64,000 nt of DNA, taken from assembly GCA_023362775.1 (NCBI GenBank), contig JALMGJ010000019.1, positions 208,501-272,500 on the forward strand, in the 5' to 3' direction. Within the stretch, counting starts at the first letter, position 1; each line of letters opens with the position of its first letter. The stretch is from Charina bottae (lineage: Eukaryota > Chordata > Lepidosauria > Squamata > Charinaidae). The translations under genes and the position numbers were made by a program. Of the stretch, positions 52,650 to 62,884 are shown piece after piece. The notes beneath the pieces are model-generated. The model saw nothing but the letters and a program-made list of their open reading frames with translations. It did not search any database and was not told where the DNA came from.

Positions 52650-53900
52650 CTGTGCAACGTTCACCCCCCCCCCGCCCCGCCCCGCCCCGCCCCGGGCACG
52701 GCCGCAGCTCCCCAGGCAGAAGGATGCGGGGGGCCGTCCTCCGCTCCAGCACCGAGCGGGAGGGGGGACGCGGATTTCCAAACGCGCTCTCCAGGGGCGC
52801 CAGCTCTCAAGCGCCCCCTCCCTGAAGTTGCCCCCGTCCTGCAGGGTCTGCTTTCTACACCCTCTTAGGACGTCCGCGCGCCCCATTTCTTCTCCAAGCT
52901 TTCTAGGAGCCCGTGGAAATTCCTGGGATTTAGCGGCACTGGAGAAATTGGGGGCGTCTGTTGCAGAAGAGATTAGTTTCCCTATAAATAAGTCATCCGA
53001 ACCGCTTTTGGCTGTTTTTACGTTTTGCCCGCTCTCCCATCCCAAGCAGGAGATGACCGTTTGAATAAGGACGCGTTACCTTCAGTCACATAATTGTGGT
53101 CCCGGAGAAAGCCCTGGTTAATCTTCGGGGTGTCTGTGTCCTCGCCCATTTACCACCCCAGGATTACTCGGCGCCGGCAGCGGACGGGCGGCCCCAGCGG
53201 AGTCGGAAGCAGAGCGTCGCCCGCGCTCGTGCCATCGCTCAGCCGCGGCGGGCCGCCCTGCCCTCCGCAGGGCGCCGCGGGAGCCGCTCCGTGGCCGGGC
53301 GGCGAGAGCGAGCAGGGAGGAGCCGCTGCCGCAGAAGGGGCTCCCGCGTGGAAGTGCCGACTCAGAGGAGCCCAGCCGCCTAGCAACGCCGCCGGCTCCG
53401 GAGCGGAGGGCGAGGATCGGCGCGGGCGCCGCTGCCGAAAAACCCTGCTGGAAGCGCAGGAAACGCCGGGCAGCCGCAGACCGCAGGAGCAGCGGAAAGC
53501 GACGGCTCGGCTGCCTCCTCCGCAGGCCCCTCCCCGCCAGGACCTCGCAGCCAACCAGCCCCGATTTGCGTGGGAATTACACGGGGACGCAGGAACTGGT
53601 CCTTCGGGGGATAAGCCAGGAACTGGACAGGAGAGAACAGAGGCAGATCAGGACGGCGACACGGTTTCACCAAAGCGGCATTGGCCAGCCACGTCGTGCC
53701 CTTTAAAAGGATTCCTTATCTTAGAAATAGTACTGAAGCAGCCAAAGGGCTGTCCAGGGCAAAGAAATCGCGCCGAGGAGTCAGTTTTGTGCCAAACGGA
53801 TGTCCTTCGGTCACAACCACGCCGACACGACGTTTATCCCCTGCCTGAGTTCAGCAGAGAAGCTGGGCTCCAACTCCCCAAAGGAAGAGCAGAGGCAGGC
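52650..53900 (-). promoter_or_regulatory. PPP2R2C: CpG island and promoter of PPP2R2C
   Basis: A CpG-dense block surrounds exon 1, densest at 53160-53560, upstream of the ATG on the minus strand, where the 5' UTR and start site should lie. No TATA box is evident next to the start, as usual for CpG-island promoters. A run of five overlapping CCCCG units at 52669-52694, just inside intron 1, gives a cluster of potential Sp1/GC boxes. Long open frames on both strands here (up to 289 codons) are by-products of high GC. Confidence 0.8.
53080..53149 (-). CDS. PPP2R2C: PPP2R2C coding exon 1 with start codon
   Basis: First coding exon: 70 nt from ATG (complement of 53147-53149) to the donor GTAACG. 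It encodes MGEDTDTPKINQGFLRDHNY then VTE plus one base, closely matching the human gamma N-terminus (MGEDTDTRKIN...). The start is supported by an in-frame TAA directly upstream of the ATG, by the G at +4, and by agreement with the known N-terminus. The leftover G joins CT of exon 2 to give Ala (VTEADIIST). It sits inside a CpG island, so transcription very probably begins in 53.15-53.6 kb and runs leftwards. Intron 1, to exon 2, is about 33 kb. Pro for Arg at residue 8 and Gln-Gly for His-Ser at 12-13 are the visible differences from human. Confidence 0.95.
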
Positions 53901-53959
53901 CTGTCCGTGGCAGGCCAAGCTCTCGCTAACTGGGTTTGCATCTCCCCTTTGGCACAGGC

Positions 53960-54155
53960 CTAAGCAGAGCGAAGCGCCAAGAGGAAGGCCGGCCCTGGCC
54001 TCCTGCTCTCAGCCCCGACTCCCGCTAGGAGGGAAGGAAAGCCTCACCCTCCATTAAGCCACTTGGAAACATGGGGGGGGGGGGGTTGGCTCAGCAGCTC
54101 ACCCGCACCCCCAGTGTGGCGGTGGGTGAGCTGATAGCCCAGGTGGGCAGCCAAC
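53960..54155. other. Upstream of PPP2R2C, no recognised feature
   Basis: Short stretch with a G12 run at about 54074-54085. Confidence 0.4.
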
Positions 54156-54180
54156 GTTTCCAGGCACACCTGGCTCCCTC

Positions 54181-54645
54181 TGTTGGAGATCCTGGCAAAT
54201 CCAGCATGCCTCATCAGCATATGGATGGTTGCTCTAGGATGCAAACTCTCCATGCTTTTGAGGAAGCTGTTTGTGGCCACTCCCACTTCCTCTCTCTCTC
54301 TCTCTCCTCCTTCGACTGGGAGCAAACTGCTCCATCTTAGGCCATGGATGGGCCTAGGAGATTTTCCCCCCTTTCTACACGCATCTCTTGCCAGCAATGA
54401 GGGGCAAGAAATGGAACATCATTTATCTACCAAAAATGCTGTACCTGCAATGAATAAATGTAAGGACTCTTTTGTACTTACTTTTCATAACTGCCATGTC
54501 TAAGTGTGTGTTTCTTTATGCTAAGGTGGGCTAAAGGTGTAAGACTAACCTGGATCTCTCTAATATGCTCATGGCCTGTTTTTAAACAATATTCTTTTTC
54601 TGTACACGAGCTTAGCAGCTCTGCTCCATTTCAGTAGTTCTAACA
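54181..54645 (+). mobile_element. LTR-like repeat, family A, best copy
   Basis: Starts TGTTGGAGATCC and ends GTTCTAACA. It has 'gcaatgaataaatgtaagga' as a poly(A) signal near 54450 and TCTC repeats near 54292. The blocks match 14805-15280 and 4891-5366. On both sides lies an almost identical 27-bp phrase TTTCCAGGCACACC.GGCTCC (54157 and 54666). Confidence 0.55.
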
Positions 54646-54699
54646 GACTGCTAAATAGGCTTCAGTTTCCAGGCACACCCGGCTCCCTCTGGCACGCCA

Positions 54700-56540
54700 C
54701 CAGGGGCTCCTGGCACGGCCTGGAGGCCAGAAATATGGAAGAACTCCAGCATAGGCGCTGAAAAGAATTCAAGTTAAAAAATGTAAAAACAGAACGGGCC
54801 AGCACAACTGCCACTAAAAAGGGTACACACAGCCCACCACCACTGAAATGTGGCCTACCCTTCCTAAACTGGGGGGGGGGGCATCTTCTGAGGAACATGC
54901 CCTGATAGCTCCCTGGGCTGGGCTCTAAATGATTATAAGGCAGAAATGAAAGGATACGTGGTACTGCCTGGTTCAATTGACTACTAACCCACAATCATGG
55001 TTGGTGCTGCGATGGGGGGAAAAGTACAGCCTCTCGCCATCACTGGAGGGCAGCTTATGTGCCCCCCCCGCTTGGCCCACTCTGTTTGTCTGCGAAGACC
55101 CCTCCTGCTGAGCCCCGAGCCCCTTGATGTCCTCCTCTCTTTCCAACGTTTTGCTGGGTTGGAAAGGAGAAGGTGGCAGGTGCACCGGTGGGGGCGGAGG
55201 CTTCGCTCCAAGAGCAGGTGGCACCGGGCAGCTAGACTGGCCGCCTCTGCTCCCACTGCTGCGTGAGGATGCCCCCGAGCAGGGCGGCCTTTGCCGGGTC
55301 CTCCCCTGGGGACAGGCCTGGGCTGCCGCAAGCCTACTGTGCAAGGGAGAACCAGGTGTGTTCCAAGGGCAGCATAAATATTCAGATTTGGAGGGATCTG
55401 GAGCCGACTGACTGCCGCTGCCCCGGCCATCCGGCCCTCCTCTCGGAAGGAACGGTCTCCAAGCCTCTCTCTGCCTTTCCTGCCAGCCATTTCCCCCTGA
55501 ACCCATTCAGCAGGACACACGTCCCCTCTGCTGCAGTTTAGCGGGTGCTCCAGATTTATAAAGAGGAGCCAGAAACCTGCCAGGCCCCCTGCATTCCTCC
55601 AAGCCAGTCGCGGAGCTTCCCTGTCTTCCCTCCAGAGAGAATCCCCCTGGCACCAACGTGAGCATGGTGTAAGTCCCCTCCCGTGAGGGAAGACTCAGAA
55701 GCAAATCATTCTAGCAGTCTTCTGCTCTTCACTGTATTCAAGAAAGTTTGTATGCAGGTTGGCGGATACTTTGATAAATTGTAAGTTGAAATATTCCAAA
55801 TGTCTAGAGTAGTTTGCATGATGAAGATTTTTCCAATGGGTCTTTTTTCTCCTTTTATGCACGCCCATGGTGTAAGTATACACGCCTGTATTCTAGAGGC
55901 AACTGGGCTGCGATTCTGTGAACCCTAACTCAGAGTGCTCACTTCCATTCAGGCATGGATAGGTTGACATTGTCCTAATTCCAAGCAATCTGACTAATGC
56001 TACACCATTTCTCTTCTGTGCTCTTCACTAGCTCCTTTGAAAGGGACAACTCGGAAAAAGGTGGTTTGGGAGTGAAACAATGGCTCATGGGAAACCCTCA
56101 CCCCCCTTTTATGAAACCCTCCAACATCGGAAGCCTGGCAGAAGCAAGGCAGTGGCCACGGGAGCTGCACAGCTTGACGCTTTTCTCCACGTTGCCTGGG
56201 GCCTCGTTCAGGCAGCCCTGCCGAGCCGGCATTTGAGGACTGTGCCTGACTAGGCTCCACCTGAGAGAGCTACCCAGCTTCCTGGCCCAGTGTTGCTGAG
56301 AGCCGAGTAGCACAGCTGGCCGAAGGACAAAACCTCACCTGGAGGAGGAGGAGGAGGAGGAACTCCGGACATTTGCGTCAGTTGACATTATTTGCAACGT
56401 TATATAGTCAATCTTTATGTTCTTCAGGTAATGCCTGAACCAAACTTTTGTCTACTGCGCCTGAAGTCCACTGAATGGAGGCTGAGGTTGCATTGTATGT
56501 TGCCTATTTTTCTTTTATCTTATTTTTTGCTCGATAAGCC
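54700..56540. other. Intergenic, no recognised feature
   Basis: Includes G-runs at 54870-54880 and an (AGG)n tract at 56339-56362. GC-rich frames at 54970-55540 are compositional. Confidence 0.4.
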
Positions 56541-56544
56541 CAAT

Positions 56545-56641
56545 TCCAGTCTATGAAGGTTCTCAGTCATCCAGGTGGAATTGTCTGTAGCTTGAATCAT
56601 GTCAACTGGATTTCTATTTTCTCAGTGGAAACGTTTCGTTT
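56545..56641 (-). mobile_element. Penelope-type end fragment, third family
   Basis: Complement of the 40534-40620 block ('ttctcagtcatccaggtgga', 'ttctcagtggaaacgtttcg'). The hammerhead-like part is cut off at a (CTTT)n tract at 56640-56660. Confidence 0.75.
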
Positions 56642-56661
56642 CTTTTTCTTTCTTTCTTTTC

Positions 56662-58324
56662 AGGAACGTGATCTGAGTGCTCCAAACTCTTTATTTCTGT
56701 GCATTTTGGGAAGAACGTGGATTTTTCCCTGTATTTTCTTTTCATCCAGTGGCCGAGATGAATTTTTCTACCTTTTTGGAGGGGAAGGAGTTTTTACACG
56801 GAAGAACTTTTTTTGTTAAACTCTACAGAGACAAGACAGAAAGGCTCTCTCAAGAGAAGACAGACAGAAAGCCAGTGGGCTGGGTGTGAACAAACAGGCA
56901 GGTGGGAGGGGTCCAACTGGGAGCAAAGAAGCCTGAAAGGGGCACTATCCACCAGGCTAGAGCGGGCTGGCCTACATGAACCTTCAGATAGAAAGAAAAA
57001 GGAATGACAACAAGGATAATGCTGTTATTTTAGCACTATTTTGTCTAAGGGAGAATAGTAATCCTGTAGACACTGTAGGAGGAGTCCCGCGTTAGTCTAT
57101 GGTGGCAAAAGGTCAGGAGTCTGGAAGCACCTTTTCCAACTAACCAATTTCATGAAAAGGAAGCAGCTTTCATGACTCTGGATTCTGGACAGTAAGAAGC
57201 AGGACTGGAAAAGCAAGACTGTCTATCATGTCCTGGGGAAAGGAAATGAATATTCTTTCACTGTGCTCCACATGCCCTCCATTATCCTCTCCCATTTCCT
57301 TTTTCCTGCACTGAGAATTTGCCTTGGAACAGAGCAGAACAGAGCAGAAAAGCAAAGCAACTGTCTTTACACACAGTCGACATATCACAGCAGAAAATTT
57401 TGGATCATTTTCCTCAATAAATAAATGACTAATGTTTTTGAGTCATTTGTTTAATTGAGTTTTCTTTATCTAGTTTTAGGACTTGTGTGGAGAACAGATC
57501 ACGTTTTGGGTCATGTTTATGCAGAAATATTAAAAATTCAAAAGGGGTCACAAACTTTTAAGCACCACTATAGCTTTGTACATGCTAATTGCTGCAAGGA
57601 TATTATATGCTCCTCATTGAAAAGGTTGTCTGATTCCTCTCTGGAATAATAGTTAACCAGGTTGTGTGCTTATTCTTTGATGCCCAAAATAACTTCCTAT
57701 CTTAAAAGTAAATCTGAGATAGAATTTAATTCAAAATGAAATCCATTCCTGGACTTTGACTTAATGCATGGATTTGTAGCCCAACCAACTTTTTAATGCA
57801 TGGAGTTCATACTTCAATTTCATGGGATATTAAAAACAAAACAGACTGTCAGTTTTGACTCAATCTATTGCAACCTTTAATTTTATATGGTTATTTATAC
57901 TGCACTGACCATGGTTCTTGATTTTTATCTTTGCTTGAAGCTGAATTGGTGAAATACCAATGACTCAAACAGGGGATGTCCCCCATTGTCAAGTGGCGTT
58001 TTGGAACTACAGACCAGTCACCGGCCTTGCAATCTGATGAGTTTCTAAAGCGGTTCACAAAGCAATCAGTGGCACGACTGAATAAATTTATTGACATAAT
58101 GTAAACAAATGTTTTGTATGTATCCTTTTGTTTCTTTTTTGCAGCTGTTTTTCTTCTTTTATAATTTTGTGTACTCTTTTTTTGTATTAAAAAAAACCCT
58201 TTTAAAAAATAAAATACAAATAGACAGTGTGATGCCTATGGGCAAAAAAAGAAAGCAGCCGCCGCAGCAGCAATCAGGGCATAAGAACAATGCAGCAATT
58301 ACCAGAGGTCAAGATGGACGCGTC
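56662..58324. other. Intergenic, no firmly recognised feature
   Basis: 58100-58230 is T- then A-rich and may be an L1-type tail. A conserved-looking but unidentified stretch lies at 57895-58095. Nothing else is assigned. Confidence 0.4.
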
Positions 58325-58398
58325 AAGAGCAGGCCTTGCCAAACTAATCTTTCTTCATGGACTGCGGGAACGCCCTAGACATAATATATCTTGGCTCT
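58325..58398 (+). mobile_element. CR1 reverse-transcriptase scrap
   Basis: 'caggccttgccaaactaatc' and 'gccctagacataatatatct' read like the CR1 phrase SCLTNLI.F..GLRNALDIIYL. Very short. Confidence 0.5.
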
Positions 58399-58639
58399 CT
58401 TGGCCAACTAGCAGGCCGGTCCAGGAGGGCGGGAGGGCAGTCCCAGAGGGGTGGCCAGAGCGGGCTTGGAAAGGACTCCTTGCTCCTCGGGGACTCCTTC
58501 TTGGGGGCTTTACGGGCGTCCCAGGGCCGGGTGGGGGTTCAGCCTCCTTCATCGCGCGCACCGACGACCTGGCTGAGGGACCCTCGTCCAGCTGGCAGGA
58601 CCGCCTGGAGGGAAGGCCTGGCGGGTTGGAGGAGGCCCC

Positions 58640-59500
58640 GAAGGGACGCGCGACGGAGGGCTCCCGCTCTCTCTCGGCCGGAGAGGCTCCGCCCGAGGCG
58701 GCGTCACCTTGCAGAGCCCAGAGGGGCCCTCGCTCGGCCGGGTCGGGCGCCCGCGCCTCAGCCTAGCTCGGGGAAAGGGGCGGGGCCAGGGGCGGGGCGG
58801 CCTATCAGCGGCCTCCTTGCTGGCGGGCGGGCGGGCGAGCGGGACCGTCCAATGGCTGCCGCGCTCCTTGGCCTGCAGACCTGCCAGCCACGCCCGTGGA
58901 GGAGGCGGGGGAGGGCGGGACCGCCGGAGCCTCCGACCTCGTCTGGGCCGCCGTCGCCGCCGCCGACGCCTCGCCGCTCCCGCCGCGCCAGGTGAGCCGC
59001 TGCGCTGGGGCGGGAGGGCGTCCCCGCGCCTGGCTCGCCTCTCCTCTCCTGAGGAAGGGGCGCCAGCGGGTCTGCCCGCCTCGAAGGGGGCCCGGGGAGG
59101 GTTGGCAGAGCCTCGGGAGGCCCTTCCGCGGCGGGGCCGGCGTTGCCCGGAGGAAGGACCCGCAGCTCCGCGCCCTGTCGGCGGGCGGCTCCTCGAGGCC
59201 CTCAGGCGCAGCCGCCCTTTGCTCCTCGGGCGGGGCCGCCGCTGCCGGTTCCCGCGACCCCCTCTTCCCCGGCGTCCCTGCCGGCCCGGGAGGAGCGGCG
59301 CCCCCGGCCCCAGGCGGACCCTCGGAGGGTGGGCGCTGTAATCTGCGGCAGCGGCAGGCAGCAGTAGCGGCCCCGGCCGTTTTATCTTGGGGGGCCAGGC
59401 CGCTGCGCGCCTGGGGGCGTGTGGGGGATCGCCTACGGGGGCGGCGGTCGGTCGGTCGGGGAAGAGCGGACGTGCTGGCTGGGGAATTCTGGGAGCTGAA
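58640..59500 (+). promoter_or_regulatory. CpG island, probable promoter of an unnamed gene
   Basis: Very dense CG from 58640 to 59500. Two GC boxes in 'ggggcggggccaggggcggg' at about 58777-58798, a CCAAT box at 58849-58853 beside an ATG (58852), and a consensus splice donor CCAG/GTGAGC at 58991/58992 on the plus strand. This fits a 5' exon ending at 58991 and transcription to the right, away from PPP2R2C. Neither frame into the donor gives a protein I recognise. Confidence 0.6.
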
Positions 59501-60260
59501 GGCCGCGTCTCTCAAGGCTGCTACGGTTGGGAAGCGCTGGCCCGGAGGATCGCAAAGCTGCAACCCTGATTAGGACAGGCCTGGTGCGGTCGGAGAGCAG
59601 ATCCGCAGCCGGTGCCGGTAATGTCCGTTAATACAATAACCCTTAGCTGAGTTGTTTCACGGCAAAAATCGGTCCTCGTGACTCATGAGAACCTTGAAAG
59701 CGGGAGCATCCTGGGTGCCCAAACGTTTCCCTTGGTTTTTAGCTATTGCCGTTTCTGATGCGTGACTCGCGCTCATCGTTTTCTGGACAGAATGGCCTGT
59801 TTGTCCGGTGCAAACTGTTCTGGGATGTGCTGACAGATGACGGGGTTTGCCCCATAGGAAAATGAGTGGCTCTGTATATTCCCTGATATTGATAGAATAG
59901 ATGTGGGAACAGAGCTGTCATTGACCCCTAACGTTTAGGGGATGAATGCTGTGTCTGTATCAGTATGTTGTGGTTGGCTTTTGCTTGGTGGTGACTTATC
60001 ACTTGAGGGCTGTGAAATGTAGATCCTTGATGATCTGCTGGGCTCTGGGCGTAACAAGTGGTGCTCTGTTGCGTTGCCTTGTCTGCCTTCTTGAAGTAAA
60101 TGGTTCCTGGGAACTAGCATAGCTGTATTAATCTGTTTTTTATTTAAATTAACAGAACTGTATATGAAACGAAGCAGAAGGAGCATCTTGTTCCTAGCTC
60201 AGAAAGAAGAAAAGTCAGACTCCGAACGTTCTGCCTGAATGTTTGGAGTGTCCTTTGTTC
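59501..60260. other. Putative first intron of the unnamed gene
   Basis: Mixed composition. Nothing recognised. Confidence 0.35.
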
Positions 60261-60268
60261 CAACAGAG

Positions 60269-60362
60269 CAGTGTTTCTCAACCCCGCCAAGTTTAAGGTG
60301 GCTGGGGAATCCTGGGGGTTGAGGTCCACACATCTTAAACTTGTCAGGGTTGAGAAACACTG
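60269..60362. mobile_element. Small hAT-type hairpin MITE
   Basis: 94 bp starting CAGTGTTTCTCAACCC and ending GGGTTGAGAAACACTG, a 16-bp perfect inverted repeat. Flanks CAACAGAG (60261-60268) and CAATAGAG (60363-60370) match at seven of eight bases, an 8-bp hAT-type target duplication. Confidence 0.85.
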
Positions 60363-60615
60363 CAATAGAGCAAGTCCAGAAACCAGATGAGTGTCCCCCA
60401 GAGGGACGATGAACGCGAAGAAGCCCCTGGCTTTCTTGATTTATCTCCTACGCAGGGTGGAGATGCTCCATGTGGAACTCTGCCTGTCATCCAACATACA
60501 GAAAAATTGGCCGAGGCAGGGCAGATATTTTTTTAGAAGAAACTCAGAAAAATTGGACTTTAGCATTTTCTTAAAATACAGCGTTTAAAACAAACCAGCT
60601 CCTATCTATCATCAG

Positions 60616-60837
60616 GTTGCTTGTGGAAAAAAACTAAATGGAATTATCATAGCTGGAGTTCTCAGGGACAAAAGAAAAACATGGATACGTGCTGATTCTT
60701 CCAGAGCTATCAATGAAGAACTGGAAAACTATTTTATGCAAGACTTTCCTTTGAACCCAGAGATCCCTGAAGAGGTACCTCAGTTTTCAACACAGGTGGC
60801 ATCTTCTACAAGTATACAGAACTTTTTCTTTCTTGAG
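60616..60837 (+). CDS. Possible coding exon of an unidentified gene
   Basis: An acceptor-like 'tcctatctatcatcag' precedes an open frame in phase 0 starting VACGKKLNGIIIAGVLRDKR, then KTWIRADSSRAINEELENYF and MQDFPLNPEIPEE. Two donors fit: GAG/GTACCT after 60774 (53 codons) and GAG/GTAATT after 60837 (74 codons), both ending in phase 0. I do not recognise the protein and found no transposon motif. It lies 1.6 kb right of the CpG island on the same strand as that island's donor, and the frame ending PLPPRQ at 58991 is phase-compatible, though it lacks an ATG. It could equally be a chance frame or an unrecognised repeat. Confidence 0.35.
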
Positions 60838-61032
60838 GTAATTCATTTTAATTTGAGAAATAATTTAGGGACTGAAAAAGCAGGAAAACTTTATATGTTA
60901 TGAACAAATAACAAAGAAAAAAGACTGTTAGGCACCCACTGTTTTTATACGAGTTGCCTATTTAATTTTTATATTTGAAACTTTTTTTAAAAAAAATATT
61001 TACGTATGTAACAATTTACAGGTATATTATTA

Positions 61033-61100
61033 TTGTAAGCCGCCCAGAGTTGTCGTACGCGAGATGGGCGGTAGAGAAATTTAATTAATAAATAAATACA
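61033..61100 (+). mobile_element. L2-type 3' tail
   Basis: 'gtaagccgcccagagttgtc' and 'gagatgggcggtagagaaat' followed by AATAAATAAATA. Confidence 0.65.
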
Positions 61101-61509
61101 CCAAACTGGCTCTCGCTCCTCTGTTGGGTTCTTTTATTTATGGTATGTGACTTCTGAGGTTAGCTTCTGCTGCAGTGTCTCCTGTCTAAGCAGGCTTCAT
61201 CGCCTCTTTGCAGCCAGCATGTGGCTTTTGCTGTTCAAATGCCCCTCCCTTTTTTAAACACTGTGCTGCCTAGAGGGGTGATGTTTTCAGACAGGAGTGC
61301 AAACATCTCAAGAATGGCAGGTGACAGTCCATCTTTTCTTTTTGCAAATCCTATATGATCACCACCAGTGGAAGGCATTTCTTCTTACTCCTTCCTTAGA
61401 TTCACAAGTTGTGTGAATACTTATGAAGTCTATTTAAATACTATGAATGAGGCAAGGAAATTTAAAAATAAATGTCTGGAAACTCCCTGGTAGACATAAA
61501 GGTATATGG

Positions 61510-61742
61510 CAGAGCTTTCCAAACTGTGTGTCGGCTGCAGTGCCTGGGTGTGTCGCGGCTGCTGCTGCCTCCGAGCCCTGCCAGGATTCCACGCAGGTCC
61601 TAGTGCCTGCCTTGTGCCTTCAAACCTGCTGTGTTTCCGCGCAGGTCCTAGTGCCTGCCTTGTGCCCTGCTGTAAGAATGTTTCGCGAAATGATGCATGT
61701 CTAAAAAGTGTGTCACCAACATGAAAAGTTTGGAAAGCTCTC
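61510..61742. mobile_element. hAT (Buster-type) non-autonomous element
   Basis: Starts CAGAGCTTTCCAAACTGTGT and ends AAAAGTTTGGAAAGCTCTC. Perfect 8-bp duplication GTATATGG (61502-61509 and 61743-61750), central TA. The last 60 bp nearly match the right end of the long copy at 8257-11781 ('aaaaagtgtgtcaccaacat'). The interior has a 27-bp perfect direct repeat (61592-61618 and 61640-61666). Confidence 0.92.
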
Positions 61743-61798
61743 GTATATGGAATCATACATGTTGTAATTCAGTATATTCGTAATCCGCATGTGTATGC

Positions 61799-62884
61799 TT
61801 TTTTAAACAAACTTTATTAAAACAAATTTAAAATACAAAAACAAGCAAAGATTAAAGTAATAGAATAGAACAAAGTAAAGAAAAAGTGAAAGCAAAGATG
61901 CAAAAAAGAAAAAAAAGCTGGAAAAGCTAGAAAAAGAAGAAAAAGAATTGACTTCTGCCCTTCTTTTTTACAGAAGGTATACATTTACATCAAGTTCTTT
62001 AAATTTACCAAATATTCCCCATTATTTCTACAGGCCATTGTTTATCTAACCGTCAAATCCAAGTATCACAAATTCATTTTTTTCAGTTTCACGGAAAAAG
62101 TCCAGAAGAGGCTTCCAGGTAGCAATGAAATTTGACAATATCTTTTCCCTAATCAAGGCTGTCAATTTTGCCAACTCTGCTGACTCCATCAACTTCACCA
62201 TCCATTCTTCCATAGTAGGCAATGTCGCCTCTTTCCACCTCTGTGCATATAGAAGCCTTGCCGCAGTTATCATATATAGAAATAAAGTACCATGAGCTCT
62301 TTCTAATTGCTTATCCATCAGTCCCAAAAGAAAAGTCTCTGTTTTCAGTTGTACACTAGTCTTTAGAATCTTCTGGATTAGAATGCATATTTGATCCCAA
62401 AATTGTTTAACTTTCTTACAAGTCCACCAAAGATGATAAAAAGTCCCCTCTTGTGCACATTTCCAACATACATTTGAGATTCCTTTATACATTTTTGATG
62501 ATTTGTCTGGTGACAAATACCAACGATACATCATTTTATAGAAATTTTCTTTAAGATTATAGCATAATGTAAATTTCAATCCGTTCATCCACATGTTCTC
62601 CCACTGTTCCATATATATATTATGCCCAGAATTTTTTGCCTATTTTATCATACAGTCTTTAACTTGCTCATTTGTTTCTAACTTCAATAAAAGTTTATAC
62701 ATCTTAGCAATAATATGCTCATCATTTGTACAAAGTTCAAATTCAAATTCAGTCCTACCACATTCAAAATCAAACATCTAGTTTAAATCTTTCTAGTAAC
62801 TGAGTGTATGAAAACCATTGACAAATACAACCTTCAGATAACAAATCTCTTGATTTTAATTTTAATTCCCCCTGTAAAAAATCC
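61799..62884 (-). mobile_element. L1 LINE 3' end
   Basis: Minus strand encodes an uninterrupted 188-codon C-terminus: MEQWENMWMNGLKFTLCYNL, MYRWYLSPDKSSKMYKGISN, CWKCAQEGTFYHLWWTCKKV, LERAHGTLFLYMITAARLLY and AQRWKEATLPTMEEWM. This is followed by an A-rich 3' UTR and AATAAAGTTTG (61799-61990). The left half of the ORF is lost where a BovB sits. Better preserved than the other L1 copies here. Confidence 0.9.

Noticed and set aside
53094..53963. 289-codon plus-strand open frame
   Set aside because: It lies across the PPP2R2C CpG island antisense to exon 1; composition alone keeps it open and no domain is visible.
58805..59563. 252-codon minus-strand frame and two plus-strand frames over 210 codons
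   Set aside because: All overlap each other in the second CpG island, are Arg/Pro/Ala-rich and match no family.
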